From Buddleja alternifolia (taxonomy: Eukaryota > Streptophyta > Magnoliopsida > Lamiales > Scrophulariaceae), in NCBI GenBank assembly GCA_019426215.1, contig CM033403.1, forward strand, positions 6,594,012 through 6,658,011: 64,000 nucleotides of DNA. Direction: 5' to 3'. Within the stretch, counting starts at the first letter, position 1, and every line of letters begins with the position of its first letter. Positions 47,001 through 58,759 of this stretch are shown here, one piece after another. The translations under genes were made by a program, and so were the position numbers. The notes below the pieces were generated by a model. The model had not been told where the DNA came from and ran no database searches. It saw only the letters and a program-made list of their open reading frames with translations.

Positions 47001-48190
47001 GGATAGACTAATTTGCTTAGCAAATACTTACCCTGAACATTGGGAAGCCTTTCAGATGGAGAAACGGCTTGAGGATCTGAGCTGATTTCGGGAACAGCGT
47101 CAGAGACGGAAGCACTCGCTGACTCTCTAAGCGCTGGATTTGTGGGAGCGCTAGAAAATACTGCGGGAGTGGGAGTAGGAGTACGCCTTCGTGCAAGCGG
47201 TACTTCTTCTTCCACTGCTGTCTCTTCTTCCTCAGGAACGGAAAAGAAAAAAGCTGGAGGAGGAGAAGGAGACTTAGGCGAGGGAGAAGGAGAAGGGATC
47301 TTTTGTTTCTTTTTGGGTTCCGGCTTCTTCTTCTTCAGTTCAGGCTTTTGCTTCTTTGCGGGCTTGGATGGCTCAGCGACTTTGAGAATGATCTTTCTCT
47401 TAGGTCGCTTGACCACCACTTCTTCTTCTGATGATGATGAAGAAGACGCTTGATCTTCATCATCACTGCGAACAACACGCTGATCTTTTGGAACCGCTGC
47501 TCCGCCAGGTTTTCGCGGGTTAAGAAGCTCGCTTATCGTTTTCTTGCCATAAAACTTGGTCGCTGGGATCTTTTTCCCAAAAACTTGCGTATATCCGCTA
47601 GAGCAGAGAATACGACTTAGCAAAATCCCGTAAGGCTTGGGATTAACAGACTTAGCCATCGCTGCTTTGAAGCGATTGAACACGTAAAGAGACCAATTAA
47701 CTTTTAACTTGGTCAGGATGGCAACCATCATCTTGTATTGAATGTTAGTGATTTTATCGAACGTCCCTTTTCTGCATTCAATAATCTTTGAACATATGTC
47801 AGCGAGGATGACATATTCGCCTTTCATATCGTTCTTCTTGAAGTTGGGCTCGTAGGCGTTGTGAACATCTTCTTTCTTTATCACGTCCCAAACTTTGGTA
47901 GCATCGCCGAGATTTACACGTTCTACCTCAATGCCAGTATTAGGCAGAACAAGTAATGAAGAAATCAGAGAAGGAGTGAGAACAAAGGTCTCTTTTGCAG
48001 AGGGGAAGACGCAGGATATGGAATTTCCGTCTTCAGAAATTTGACCATTGTAGAAAAAGTGGAGAGATTCTTCTTCAAAGTAGTTGAAGGTAGTAGTAAG
48101 CATGTCTTTCAAACCAGATTCTTGAACGAGTGGAAGAATCGTTCGAAGAGGGAAGTTCTGGTTATCAAAAAGATAGTCCCAGTTAACCAA
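44005..48190 (-). CDS. Extra spliced gene of the Sirevirus (envelope position, function unknown)
   Basis: Exons on the minus strand: 48190-47032, 46945-46766 and 46683-44005, separated by GT-AG introns of 86 and 82 bp (donors GTAAGT and GTAAGC, acceptors TCTCAG and TTTCAG). Both junctions are phase 1 and keep one frame. Exon 1 resembles the 'putative plant transposon protein' domain (FPLRTILPLVQESGLKDML, KVNWSLYVFNRFKAAMAKS), then a Ser/Lys/Pro-rich acidic tail. Exon 2 is acidic. Exon 3 has a helical domain and, near the end, a coiled coil (LLVEEVRLLRRDVADLKLS). Exon 3 needs one frame change near 45302-45344. The frame opens at TTG 48190; an ATG at 48278 in a neighbouring frame is the likelier start. 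No clear transmembrane segment. Confidence 0.75.
45302..45344 (-). other. Frame change or 43-nt intron candidate in exon 3
   Basis: The frame ending at 45299 and the next frame (open to 44005) overlap here. A segment starting GT after CAGG and ending CTCTTCAG is 43 nt, and its removal would join the frames. Plant introns this short are very rare, so a 1-nt change is the simpler reading. Confidence 0.45.
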
Positions 48191-49109
48191 AAATCCGGCG
48201 TTAACTGTAACTGGTTTTCAGCACGGGAAGATTTTGGTAGCTTGCTGTCTTGGAAGATTTTGAAACTTTGGGTGCCATTGCTGAAAGTTGAAGCTTTTGA
48301 AGAAGATAGAGGAGTTTTTGCCTTTGGAGGGAAAAAGCTTTTACAGTAGGAAAGATTGGAAGTGATAAAAGTTTTCTGTAAAAGTCTTGGTGAGTTTAAA
48401 TAGAAGGTGAAAGTAACTCTTCAATTGACAGATGAATGACACGTGTACAGAGGTTAATGACAAAAGGAATCTGAACCGTGTACATTTAATTTCGGATGTC
48501 AAAAAGTGCGGTAAAGTAGGGTACTATAACATTTTTCGGATCCGCAGTTAATTTGAAAAAGTTTGAAAAAAATTTGAAATTTTCAGCGTGAAGTGCACGC
48601 GCCTGATAGTGTACTGACACGTATTCAGACTCATGCAATCACTGAACCGCCTAGGTTTAGATAGGAATCATAACCGTCAGTTCGATTTGATAGGCACGTG
48701 TGGGTAGTTGTCAAATCTGATCTTTTGGACTTATCCACACGTTATCTTTAGCGATGAAAACTATGCATGAATTTTTGAAATCGAGTTACTTAGCGTTAAA
48801 GTGGGAATCCTTTCAACGCTGAAGTCTTTTCATAAAATATTTCAATAAATGAATCAATCGCTTGGATTTATGAGAGACAACATTATTAGAGATTGATTTT
48901 GTCATGCATAAAAGATAAGAGCTAGTGATCAATGCTTAAGATTTTGAAAGTCATTTTTGATCACAGTCGCTTGATACATTGAAGTAAGTACAATTTTAGA
49001 GTTCCCCCTAAAGTTGATGACTCATTTCAAATTTTGATAAACGCTTTAGACATAAACATAAAGTGGATTCCCCTAAATTATATGCCTATTAAATATGATG
49101 CTTTATGAT
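48191..49109 (-). other. Spacer between pol and the extra gene
   Basis: About 0.9 kb without a long frame except a short in-frame lead from ATG 48278 (MAPKVSKSSKTASYQNLP) which shifts near 48205. It could hold the leader or a splice acceptor for a subgenomic RNA; nothing definite is visible. Confidence 0.5.
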
Positions 49110-52100
49110 TTAAGCGTTTAAATCGATCATACCTAATTCACTTCTCAAAGTGAGAAAGCGTTGTTCGTTGAGCGCTTTTGTGAAGATATCTGCCAGTTGT
49201 TTGTCAGTTCCAATGAAGTGCATGGAGATATCTTTCTTTTGAACATGGTCACGCAAGAAATGGTATCTAATGTCAATGTGTTTGGTTCTAGAATGAAGAA
49301 CAGGATTTTGGGTCATAGCTAAAGCGCTTTGGTTATCACAATGGATTGGGGTAGGACCTAGGATTATTCCATAATCTCTAAGTTGTTGCCTCATCCAAAG
49401 GATTTGTGCACAACAGCTTCCAGCGGCTACATATTCTGCCTCAGCGGTAGAAGTCGCTATGGATTGTTGTTTCTTACTATGCCACGAAACTAGTCTATCA
49501 CCTAGAAATTGACATGTACCACTAGTACTTTTTCTATCTATTTTGCATCCTGCAAAATCTGCATCTGAATAACCAATTAGTTCAAAAGGAGAATCCTGTG
49601 GATACCATAAGCCCACATTTTGTGTGCCTTTTAGGTACTTAAGGATCTTCTTGGTAGCAATTAAGTGTGATTCTCTAGGATCAGATTGAAAACGTGCACA
49701 CATGCATACCGAAAACATAATATCAGGTCTACTAGCGGTAAGATAAAGAAGTGATCCAATAATACCCCTATAGTTAGTGATATCAATTTTCTTCCCACTT
49801 TCATCTTTATCTAACTTAAGCGTCTGGCTCATTGGAATTTTTGAAGATGATGCATTTTCCATACCAAATTTCTTAATCATATCTCTAGTATATTTAGCTT
49901 GGTTTATAAATATTCCATTAGGGAGTTGCTTAACTTGTAATCCTAAGAAGAAAGTTAATTCACCCATCATGCTCATTTCAAATTGATCTTGCATCATTTT
50001 CGAAAATTTCTCACACAGTCGCTTATTAGTAGAACCAAATATAATATCATCAACATAGATTTGGACTAAGAGAATATCTTCATTATGGGTAATTTTAAAT
50101 AACGTTGTGTCAACGCTGCCTTTTGAAAAGCCTTTACCTATAAGGAAGATAGAGAGAGTGTCATACCATGCTCTTGGTGCTTGTTTAAGGCCATAGAGTG
50201 CCTTATCCAGTTTGTAGACCATACTTTTGCCATGGTTGTTGATGAATCCTGGTGGTTGCTCCACATAGACTTCTTCTTGGAGTTTACCATTCAAGAATGC
50301 ACTCTTCACGTCCATTTGGTATACTGTGAACTTGTTGAATGCGGCAAACGCTAGGAACATCCTAATTGCTTCAAGACGGGCTACTGGGGCATACGTTTCA
50401 TCAAAGTCAATACCCTCTTCTTGACAATAACCCTGAGCGACTAATCTAGCTTTGTTTCTTATAACAATGCCATCTTCATCCATTTTGTTCCTAAAAACCC
50501 ATCTCGTTCCAATAACTCCTTGGTGAGTTGGTCTTGGTACTAGCGTCCAAACCTTGCTTCTTTCAAATTGGTTAAGCTCTTCTTGCATTGCTTCTACCCA
50601 ACTTGAATCATTAAGCGCTTCATCCACTTTCTTTGGTTCCATTTGAGATAGGAAACTTGCGAACATGGCCTCATTAAATGTAGCGGACCTAGTTCTAACA
50701 GGTGCTTCAATATCTCCAATTACTAGCTCTGGTGGATGATCTCTAAGCCATTTACGGTCTGGTTGGAACGGGTTAAGAGACTCTTGGTTGTTAATCGCTT
50801 GATTCTCATTTGTCTCTTGCGTAGACGCTGCATTATTCACAGTTCCAATCTGCTCTTGATGATCATTCTCTTCATGATCATCAACGATTCTGACATTATC
50901 ATTTTTGTTAACCTCACGAGTATCCTTAGGAGGAAGTACATGAATCCCATCATCCTCGTCATCACTATCATCACTAAGGTTGATTTGCGACGCTTGTTGG
51001 GAGAGATCTTCAATTCCTACATCATCAGAATTAACCTTACTCGGTTCTTGGTTATCATCAAACACAACATGAATGGATTCTTCAACCTTCGATTTGATCT
51101 TATTTAAGATGCGAAAACTCTTTCCATTCTTGGCATAGCCTAGAAAGATTCCCTCATCTGCTTTAGGATCAAATGTCTTTAGGCTGTGAGATCCATTGTT
51201 ATGAATGAAACATTTTGAACCAAATACATGAAAGTATGAAACGTTAGGCTTACGTCCCTTCCACAACTCATATGGAGTCTTCTCATGTTGCTTGTTAATC
51301 ATACACCGGTTCTGAGTGTAGCAAGCGGTGTTGATGGCTTCGGCCCAAAACCTTTGAGGCAGCTTGGACTCTGCTAACATCGTCCTTGCGGCTTCTTTAA
51401 GCATTCTGTTCCGTCGCTCAGCAACTCCATTCTGTTGAGGTGTTCTAGGAGCAGAATACTCATGAAGTATTCCTAAATCTATACAAAACTTCTCAACAAC
51501 TTGGTTAGTAAATTCAGTTCCTCTATCGCTTCTAATTCTTGTCACTTTTAGATCTTTTGAATTTTGCAATTGACGAATTAGCGCTGTGAGCTTGACACTG
51601 GTTTCATCTTTGGTCGCTAGAAATTCTACCCATGTATAGCGAGAGAAATCATCAACTATTACTAGCGAGTACTTTTTGCCACTAACACTCATGATTTGAA
51701 TAGGTCCAAACAAATCTAAATGCAATAGTTCAAGAACTCTAGAAGTAGATAGACATGGTTTCTTTTTGAAAGATGACTTAACTTGTTTACCCATTTGACA
51801 TGCATCACATAAGCGATTCTTTTGAAAGGAACCTTTAGGTAATCCCTCTACAAGATTTAGCGATATTAACTGAGAGATTGCCTTGAAATTGAGGTGATTC
51901 ATTTTTCTATGCCATAACCAACCCAATTCATTTTGACTTTTAGCAACAAAGCACGTGGGGTTGTTATCAACTGTAGAATCCCAATCTACTAAATACACAT
52001 TGTTTGTTCTTTTTCCTCTTAATTTAGTAGACTTAGTCTTAGCGTCGTTAACATAGCAGAAGTCGCTTGAAAATTTTACTTCAAAGCCTTTATCACAAAA

Positions 52101-52346
52101 TTGACTAATGCTTAACAGGTTATGCTTAAGACCCTCAACATAATAAACATCACTAATCATGATGTTCCCCCTATGCATGATACCTATACCTTTGGTTTTA
52201 CCTTTTGAGTTATCACCGAATATAACTTGAGGACCGTTGGTAGCTTGATAGTTGACTAGAAGATTCTTGGAACCAGTCATGTGTCTTGACGATCCACTAT
52301 CAAAGTACCAAACTGAAGTATCGGTGTTGGCTCTAGGTACCTGCAT
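49110..52346 (-). CDS. Sirevirus pol: protease, integrase, reverse transcriptase, RNase H
   Basis: 1078 codons without a break. Protease active site [13 protein letters not shown] (residues 13-25). HHCC zinc region with [10 protein letters not shown] and CDACQMGK (about 145-190). Integrase catalytic residues in HLDLFGP (about 210), SDRGTEFT (about 273) and NGVAERRN (about 309). RT starts [13 protein letters not shown] (about 645) with YVDDIIFG at about 762. RNase H includes [19 protein letters not shown] and [10 protein letters not shown]. It begins at an ATG directly after an in-frame TAA and in a different frame from gag, which ends 14 nt upstream, so expression needs frameshifting, reinitiation or a separate RNA. 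It copies the element RNA and inserts the DNA. Confidence 0.96.
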   Translation of the reverse strand: MQVPRANTDTSVWYFDSGSSRHMTGSKNLLVNYQATNGPQVIFGDNSKGKTKGIGIMHRGNIMISDVYYVEGLKHNLLSISQFCDKGFEVKFSSDFCYVNDAKTKSTKLRGKRTNNVYLVDWDSTVDNNPTCFVAKSQNELGWLWHRKMNHLNFKAISQLISLNLVEGLPKGSFQKNRLCDACQMGKQVKSSFKKKPCLSTSRVLELLHLDLFGPIQIMSVSGKKYSLVIVDDFSRYTWVEFLATKDETSVKLTALIRQLQNSKDLKVTRIRSDRGTEFTNQVVEKFCIDLGILHEYSAPRTPQQNGVAERRNRMLKEAARTMLAESKLPQRFWAEAINTACYTQNRCMINKQHEKTPYELWKGRKPNVSYFHVFGSKCFIHNNGSHSLKTFDPKADEGIFLGYAKNGKSFRILNKIKSKVEESIHVVFDDNQEPSKVNSDDVGIEDLSQQASQINLSDDSDDEDDGIHVLPPKDTREVNKNDNVRIVDDHEENDHQEQIGTVNNAASTQETNENQAINNQESLNPFQPDRKWLRDHPPELVIGDIEAPVRTRSATFNEAMFASFLSQMEPKKVDEALNDSSWVEAMQEELNQFERSKVWTLVPRPTHQGVIGTRWVFRNKMDEDGIVIRNKARLVAQGYCQEEGIDFDETYAPVARLEAIRMFLAFAAFNKFTVYQMDVKSAFLNGKLQEEVYVEQPPGFINNHGKSMVYKLDKALYGLKQAPRAWYDTLSIFLIGKGFSKGSVDTTLFKITHNEDILLVQIYVDDIIFGSTNKRLCEKFSKMMQDQFEMSMMGELTFFLGLQVKQLPNGIFINQAKYTRDMIKKFGMENASSSKIPMSQTLKLDKDESGKKIDITNYRGIIGSLLYLTASRPDIMFSVCMCARFQSDPRESHLIATKKILKYLKGTQNVGLWYPQDSPFELIGYSDADFAGCKIDRKSTSGTCQFLGDRLVSWHSKKQQSIATSTAEAEYVAAGSCCAQILWMRQQLRDYGIILGPTPIHCDNQSALAMTQNPVLHSRTKHIDIRYHFLRDHVQKKDISMHFIGTDKQLADIFTKALNEQRFLTLRSELGMIDLNA

Positions 52347-52359
52347 TTAAAGGACAATT

Positions 52360-54603
52360 CTAATTCTTCTTAGGTACCCATGTTGTTTTGGGTCCTTCAG
52401 CGTTAGTAACCTTGGTTTGAATTAGAACTTTAGGAACCCATATTTGCCTGGTCTTCATTGTAGGAATACTGGCCTTCTTGGGTTTCACATTGTGTTGTGT
52501 GTGCTTTTTGTTCACCTTGTGCTGTGTGTGCTTTTTGGGTGTGTAATAATATCCTCGATTATAATAATAGTCATAATCATAGTCATAGTCATAATCATCA
52601 TAGTATTGATGATATGATTTTGACTGTCTTGGATATTGACGCTGGTAAGTCCTTGGCGCTGGCTTGGGTTGCACTTTTGGTGCTTGACGCTTAGCGCTTG
52701 ATTCACAGTGATTAGACTTGTCCTTGACTTTTTGAGCGTTTGGATGAGTTTGTCTTTGTGAATCATTTGCCTTAGCCTTACCCTTGCCTGAGTCAGCTTT
52801 GGCTTTCTCATTTGGCCTCGTACCATTGTCGCTAGGTTCACTTAGCGTTTGACTCTGTGAACTTTTCTCAACAAAGATAACACCCTTTCCTTTGTTGTTT
52901 GCCATAACATTGGATTTATTTGGTTGTTTACCGAATTTATTGCATCCTAAACCGGACTTTTCACCAAATAATCTAGTTACCTTAGTCACATTATCCAACT
53001 TTCTAGAAGCTTTTGATAATGATGAGATAAGCTGCTCTGATTTAGCAAGTTTAGCGATCAAATCAGCTTCTCTTTTGACTATTATATCAAGATCGCTTTT
53101 TAACTGAATAACTTCACTCTCAAGTGATTTGTTCTTCTCAATGCACTGTTTCTGAACTTGCAACTCGGCTTTGAGTGTTACTTTATCACTTTTGAGCGAC
53201 GAAATAATAGCGAGATCGTTTTGATATATTTTGGCGGCCTCTTGACAATCTTTATAATATTCTTTAACTTTGTCAAGTAATTCATCATAAGAGAGAGGAT
53301 GATATAATTCATTGGTTACCTCTGGTAGCGAGTCGTCAGACGCTTCATCATCTCTTGCCATGAGACAAATCAATGCTGAGTCGCTTGTAGGCTCATCATC
53401 ACTACTTTCGTCTGATGATTCCAAATCCTCTTCAGGTGCGGAGAATGGTTCAGATTTCGCTAGCAGACCTTGTTGGCGAAGGTTGCTCCTGAATTGGTTT
53501 CTATCCGCATAGTCTTGCCTTGAGGGCTTTGACACATTTGGATAAGGGCAATTTACCTGGTAGTGCCCTGGTTTCCTGCAATTATAACACAAATTAGTTT
53601 TCATTTTTTGTTCAGCAGTTAATCGCTTTGAGACTACTGGTGCTGAGAGATTCTGAGTGGGGGATGGAGGCGCTTGGTATGGAACTGGCGCTACTGGTTG
53701 AGGTGCAGAGTACACTGGCGCTTGATACTGAGGCGCTGGTGCTGGAGGAGGAGTTTGAAATGAATTCTGTCCAATAGGAGTTCTCTTCTCGTATCGTAGA
53801 AATTTCTTGAACTTCTTTACCAATAAGGCCATTTCCTTTTCTTCATTTGACTCAACCGGTTTGACCTCAATAACCGCTTTTCCCTTATTTTTGGTGGTAG
53901 CGATTAAAGCTCCTGATTCAATCGCTGAAGTCGATGTGTCGCTGACTTCACCTAATTCGAACTCAAATGCCTTTAACTCTGAAAAGACATGCTCTGGGGT
54001 AAGTGTCTCCAATGTTTGTGATTCTCTCATAGCAACAGTCTTAATTAAATACTTGCTTGGAAGACTTCTGAAAATCTTGTTGACCATTTCCTTGTTGGTC
54101 AATTCCTTGTCTAATGACGCTAACTCGGTAATGAGCAAAGTAAACCTTGCGTCTAGTTGTTCTAGCGTCTCATTGGGCTGCATTTTGAAATGCTCGAATC
54201 TTTGCATGGCTATGGAGAGCTTGTTCTCCTTCATTTGTGCTGAACCTTCACACACAATAGCCAATTTATCCCATATTTCTTTGGATGTCTTACATTGCTT
54301 TATCTTGTTGAACAATGCATCGTTATCTCCTAACGCTGAGTAAAGTGCACTTCGTCCAACATTATCCAGATTCGCTCTTTTTCGATCATCTGGTGTCCAG
54401 TCTAGTTTATTTTTCTCGACATATCCATCTGGAGTGGCTTCATCGGCTCCAGGTGCTCGAGTTCTCACTTTCATGATTTTGATGGGGCCATCTGTAATAA
54501 CATCACACATTTCATTATCACATGAGCATAAGTATGCGAATGCTCTAAGTTTCCACGAATCATAATTTGATTCTACCAACTTAGGCATTTTGTTAAAAGC
54601 CAT
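52360..54603 (-). CDS. Sirevirus gag (capsid and nucleocapsid)
   Basis: 747 codons. N-terminal MAFNKMPKLVESNYDSWKL and the following block are the copia gag entry. Residues about 80-220 are the UBN2-type capsid domain (SAQMKENKLSIAMQRFEHFKM). The zinc knuckle CYNCRKPGHYQVNCP (CX2CX4HX4C) is near residue 340. A coiled coil follows at about 440-540, and the tail is basic and Tyr/Asp-rich (DYDYDYDYYYNRGYY). It is longer than most copia gags, as in Sireviruses. It ends WVPKK(N) with TAG just before pol. Confidence 0.94.
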   Translation of the reverse strand: MAFNKMPKLVESNYDSWKLRAFAYLCSCDNEMCDVITDGPIKIMKVRTRAPGADEATPDGYVEKNKLDWTPDDRKRANLDNVGRSALYSALGDNDALFNKIKQCKTSKEIWDKLAIVCEGSAQMKENKLSIAMQRFEHFKMQPNETLEQLDARFTLLITELASLDKELTNKEMVNKIFRSLPSKYLIKTVAMRESQTLETLTPEHVFSELKAFEFELGEVSDTSTSAIESGALIATTKNKGKAVIEVKPVESNEEKEMALLVKKFKKFLRYEKRTPIGQNSFQTPPPAPAPQYQAPVYSAPQPVAPVPYQAPPSPTQNLSAPVVSKRLTAEQKMKTNLCYNCRKPGHYQVNCPYPNVSKPSRQDYADRNQFRSNLRQQGLLAKSEPFSAPEEDLESSDESSDDEPTSDSALICLMARDDEASDDSLPEVTNELYHPLSYDELLDKVKEYYKDCQEAAKIYQNDLAIISSLKSDKVTLKAELQVQKQCIEKNKSLESEVIQLKSDLDIIVKREADLIAKLAKSEQLISSLSKASRKLDNVTKVTRLFGEKSGLGCNKFGKQPNKSNVMANNKGKGVIFVEKSSQSQTLSEPSDNGTRPNEKAKADSGKGKAKANDSQRQTHPNAQKVKDKSNHCESSAKRQAPKVQPKPAPRTYQRQYPRQSKSYHQYYDDYDYDYDYDYYYNRGYYYTPKKHTQHKVNKKHTQHNVKPKKASIPTMKTRQIWVPKVLIQTKVTNAEGPKTTWVPKKN

Positions 54604-54703
54604 AATGATATGTTTTGATAAAAAGATTTAAAGCGATTAAGTTTAGAAAGGTGGATCTAAACAAGCAGTTACGCTCGGAAACGCTTAGGTTTCTACTTCA
54701 ACC

Positions 54704-54715
54704 GCTCTGATACCA
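54704..54715 (-). promoter_or_regulatory. Sirevirus primer binding site (initiator Met tRNA)
   Basis: Minus-strand TGGTATCAGAGC, 2 nt inside the 5' LTR end. Confidence 0.92.
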
Positions 54716-54717
54716 CT

Positions 54718-56224
54718 TGGTGGTCCCAAGTGGCATACGAAAGGGTCTAGAAGGGGGGGGGGGTTGAATAGACCCTGAAGTCTTTTTCGACTTCACAAAA
54801 TTTCGTATCACTTTAGAAATTTGAACGCTTGGAAAAACTGAGCGCTTGGGTCAGGCGCTTCAGAATAGTTAACTTAGACTTAGTGATTTCAGCAGTTTAC
54901 CAAAGTAGGGCAACGCTTAGATCGCTTAATCAGGGTTAGCACAGCGGAAATAATGTTTAGCGTTCTTTTAGTTGAATTAATCGCTTTGCAATTTTACTTG
55001 TCTTTTTCAGAATAATATGAAGAGAATAATATAAGACAATAAAATAAATGACACAATAATTTGTAAGGTTCACTGGGTGATGTAATCCCAGCTACGTCCT
55101 TCTTCTCCTTTTTCACTTGGAGGAAATTACTATGATGATTATCAAAGGATCTCACAGAAACTTCTACAAAATAGTAATGGATGAAAATGATCTTGGGCTC
55201 CTTGATCACACAGACTTCAGCACCAATGAAGATCGTCTTCTTCAAGCTTCTCTTACTCAGAAATACTGCCTGAAAGGTTTCAACAACCTTTCTCACTCAG
55301 ATGAAAGGTTGAGGTTTATCACTAGGGTTTTGTTTGTTTTAAAGAAGATCAAACAACTTGGAATATCTCAGTTGGAGTTTGGATTTCTTCTTTGGAAGAT
55401 ATTTGAGATATTTGTGACTGTCTGGAATGTAGATAGAAAGCTTGAAAGGTTTTGGCTATGAAGTTTCTAAGCTTTTTCCAGAAAGAATGTACGTAGGATT
55501 TTTGGCAATAATTTCTCGTATATTCTTGATGTTGTTCTCTTTTTTTTATTTTCTGGAGTAAGGTATTTATAGGCAATTTCTTGGGATTTGTCCGTTGGAC
55601 ACATGTAGGAGCGTGCCTTTCACGTAGCGCGTGATTGTACCTAAAATCTGACATTCCTGAAAATTCGCTGGAACCGATTGGACGGGAGCAGCTAAAACTC
55701 TGAAAGTTCTGACAGTCTCGTCAAAAGGAGTCTTGTCCACAAGTCACAGTAGCTTATCACATTTAATGCTCTTATCAGGCATTTAATGCAATTTGAATTT
55801 ATTTCCCGTTGGAAATAAATGTCCGTTGAATGATTGCATTTAAGTCCTTCATGACTTGAGGATTTATTTCAGGTGAATCTTCTATAAGTCGCTTGAGTAT
55901 TTGAACGCTTGATTCATGAATCCTGAACTGCGGTCTCTTAGCGTTTGACAGGCGCTAAGAAAGAATCTTCATCTTCGGTTGACTTCAGACGCTGGTCTTC
56001 AACTTCTTCTCAAATAGACTCACCTAGAATTCTATTATTGATTCAGTCGCTAAGACTTAGTCTAAAATCTATGAGGATAAAAATTACAAGCCTAAACAAA
56101 ATTACAAACTCTTTAAACGCTTTATACAATGATCTATGAAAGGATAAACTTACATTTTATTTGGGGTCTAACATTGAATCCTATCTTGTCATCATCAAAA
56201 CATCTAACATGAAATTTCCTAACA
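54718..56224 (-). repeat. Sirevirus 5' LTR
   Basis: 1507 bp, nearly identical to 42184-43691. Differences include a G-run length, CTCACTCAG/CTTACTCAG and a T-run length. Confidence 0.95.
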
Positions 56225-56934
56225 CTTTTGGTATAGAAGCTGGAAACTTTCTAGGATTCCTAATTCATAATCGAGGCATAGAGGTTGATCGAAACAAAGC
56301 CAAAGCTATCTTGGAAGCTAAACCTCCAAGGAATAAGAAAGAGTTGCAACGTTTTCTAGGGCAGGTCAATTTCTTGCAAAGATTCATAGCTAATTTAGCT
56401 GGAAAAACAGAAGCATTCTTGCCTATCTTACGTTTGAAAGATGACGATGAGTTTGTTTGGGGAAATAAATAGCAAGAGGCTTTCGAAGCCATAAAAAGCT
56501 ATTTAACCCAACCACCAGTTTTAATCCCTCCTCGAAATGGAAAAAAGTTGATGTTGCACATATCTGTGGCTAATCACTCAGTTGGTTGCCTTATGGTATA
56601 AGAAAATGATAGAGGCTACGGACAGTTTATTTTCTATTTAAGTAAGTTATTAAATGATACCGAGAAAAGATACACCTCAATTGAAAAATGGTGTCTAAGT
56701 CTATACTTTGCATCCGTCAAATTGAGACACTATTTCATGTCCTATTCGATTGAAGTAGTTTCACCAATGGATGTGATTAAGTTCGTGATCAATCAACCTT
56801 TGACGAGGGGGCGATTGAGCAAATGGAGTCTCAGTTTGCTCCAGTTTGATTTGTGCTATGTGTCTCAAAAGGCTGTGAAAGGTCAAGTGATAGCCGATTT
56901 CTTGGCTGATCACCCTCCCATGAAAGATGAATAG
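56225..56934 (+). pseudogene. Tat RT end and first RNase H
   Basis: Continues the RT cut at 42183: EAGNFLGFLIHNRGIEVDRN, then the RNase H region (LQRFLGQVNFLQRFI, and later SKWSLSLLQFDLCYVSQKAVKGQ). TAG at 56470-56472 and others interrupt it. Same frame as the upstream RT, confirming the nested insertion. Confidence 0.88.
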
Positions 56935-57297
56935 CTTGAAAATCTTGAGATTAATTTCATTGACAAAGTCCCTTGGATTTTGTATTTTGATGGGTCAAGT
57001 ACTCGAGATAGCGCTGGAATAGGGATATATATCATATCTCCATCAAAGTTGATTACCAAAATGTGTGCAAAAATCGAGGGGGATTACACAAATAACAGAG
57101 CAGAATATGAATCCCTCATCTTGGGGTTAGAAATATTACTCGATATGGGTACAGGAAATATTGAGATAAAGGGAGATTCCCAATTGATCATAAATCAAGT
57201 AAAGGGAATCTTTAAATGTACTAGTCCAGTATCAATAGCCTCCGAGGGAAAAGAATCAAATTTCGAACGATTTGGCCCAAATGGCATCGGGTTATAG
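56935..57297 (+). pseudogene. Tat second (archaeal-type) RNase H
   Basis: YFDGSSTRDSAGIGIYI (first Asp), NNRAEYESLILGLE (catalytic Glu) and EIKGDSQLIINQVKG (third Asp) form a complete active-site series. This second RNase H is diagnostic for the Tat lineage. The frame changes near 57290 at the passage to integrase. Confidence 0.9.
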
Positions 57298-58720
57298 GAT
57301 TGATCCTGACTTACTCGAGTCAATAATCCAACTCGAGACAAGAATTTTTCTACCCTTCGAACAAAGGGCGTTGCAGGTTAACAAAATTGATATACTCAAA
57401 GAAAAAGAAGATTGGTGTCTCGAGATTATAGAATATTTGAAGAATCCAGCCAAAGGAGGATTCCCGAATAGGTTAAAATTAATGGCCCACCATTATTTTT
57501 ATGATGGGCAAGAATTGTATCAAAAATATTCTCAAGGGGTTTTATTAAAGTGTCTCGATCTAGAGGACGCTCTAGTTATCATGGCAGAAGCCCACGAGGG
57601 GATTTGTGGTGCGCATCAAACTGGCCAAAAGATGAGATGGTTGATACATCGATATGGTTTTCACTGGCCCACTGTCCTCCGAGATTGCATAAATTATGCA
57701 AAAGGTTGCAAACAGTGTCAAAAGTATGGCAAAGTATTAAGGCAGTCTACGGTTGAACTTAACTCGATTGTAAAGCCGTGGCCATTTCGAGGATGGGCTA
57801 TAGATATCATAGGTGAGATAAAACTAGCTTCTTCAAAGAGGCACAGTTATATTTTAGTAGCCATAGACTACTTTACAAAGTGGGTTTAAGCCAAGGCTTT
57901 CAAAAATATCGATTCGAAACAAGTGGTCAACTTTATCAAGGAATACATTATAACTCGGTTTGGAATACCTAAGTCTATACCTTTTGGCCAGGCTAGCGTT
58001 TTCAATAGCACGGAAATGCTCAAATTTCTGAGTCAATTTAAGATAAAGTTGTTGAATTCAACCCCTTATTACGCTCAAGCAAACGGACAGACTGAGTCTT
58101 CAAATAAATTGATTAAAGGATGTATCTCGAAAATGATACAAAACAATCCTAAAATTTGGCACAAATTGCTTATTGATACTTTATGGGCATTAAGAACTAT
58201 TAAAAAGGATAGCCTAGGGGTTACACATTTTCAATTGGTATAAGGTCATGAAGCGATTATCCCAATGGAAATAAACATTAAGTCAAAAAGAATTTTAGAG
58301 CAATCGAAACTCACACGAAAGGAGTATGTCGAGAATATGACCATCGAAAAACTAGATCACGAAATGATTCAAATAATGGCATTACAGCAAGTCGAACTCC
58401 AAAAGAGGAGAGCAGAGAAAAGTTATAATAAAAAGGTAAAGACAAGATCCTTCGACTTAGTCTGGAAAATGATATTACCAAAAGGCTCGAAAGATCATTT
58501 TTATGGAAAATGGTCACCTAAGTGGGAAGGGTCTTTTCTGATCTCGAGCAAATTATTAGGGAACTCATTTATCCTCCAGTGTTTAAATGGAAAAGAATAT
58601 GGAAGGAGTTTAAATGCAAAATATTTGAAGAAATATACACCAAGTATATGGCAAGAAAATACAGATGTTATACTCGAAAGAATGCCAGAAACTGGTAATT
58701 TATTCATGAACAATAATTAG
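57272..58720 (+). pseudogene. Tat integrase, interrupted
   Basis: HHCC zinc region (HQTGQKMRWLIHRYGFHWP, CKQCQKYG), first catalytic Asp in WAIDIIGEI, then NGQTESSNK with the catalytic Glu. The second catalytic Asp, expected in a TDQG-like block after GIPKSI, is missing (PFGQASVF). Stops at 57887-57889 and 58241-58243 break the frame. The last segment, 58265-58720, is the C-terminal domain with KWSPKWEGSFLI. Confidence 0.9.
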
Positions 58721-58759
58721 AGTACAAAATACTATTCGAAGTTATACTACTCTACAAAA

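Larger units (their letters stand above)
42184..56224 (-). mobile_element. Sirevirus (Ty1/copia), complete, 14.0 kb
   Basis: LTRs at 54718-56224 (5') and 42184-43691 (3'), perfect CTTTT duplication (42179-42183 and 56225-56229), initiator-Met primer site and polypurine tract. Minus-strand order: gag, pol, then an extra spliced gene before the 3' LTR. The LTRs differ at roughly ten positions by eye in 1.5 kb, so it is young. The pol has the Sirevirus-type [16 protein letters not shown] block. gag and pol are open, so it may be autonomous or only recently inactive. Confidence 0.95.

Noticed and set aside
52497..54343. Plus-strand frames opposite gag, including a 178-codon one
   Set aside because: Antisense shadows of the long gag frame.
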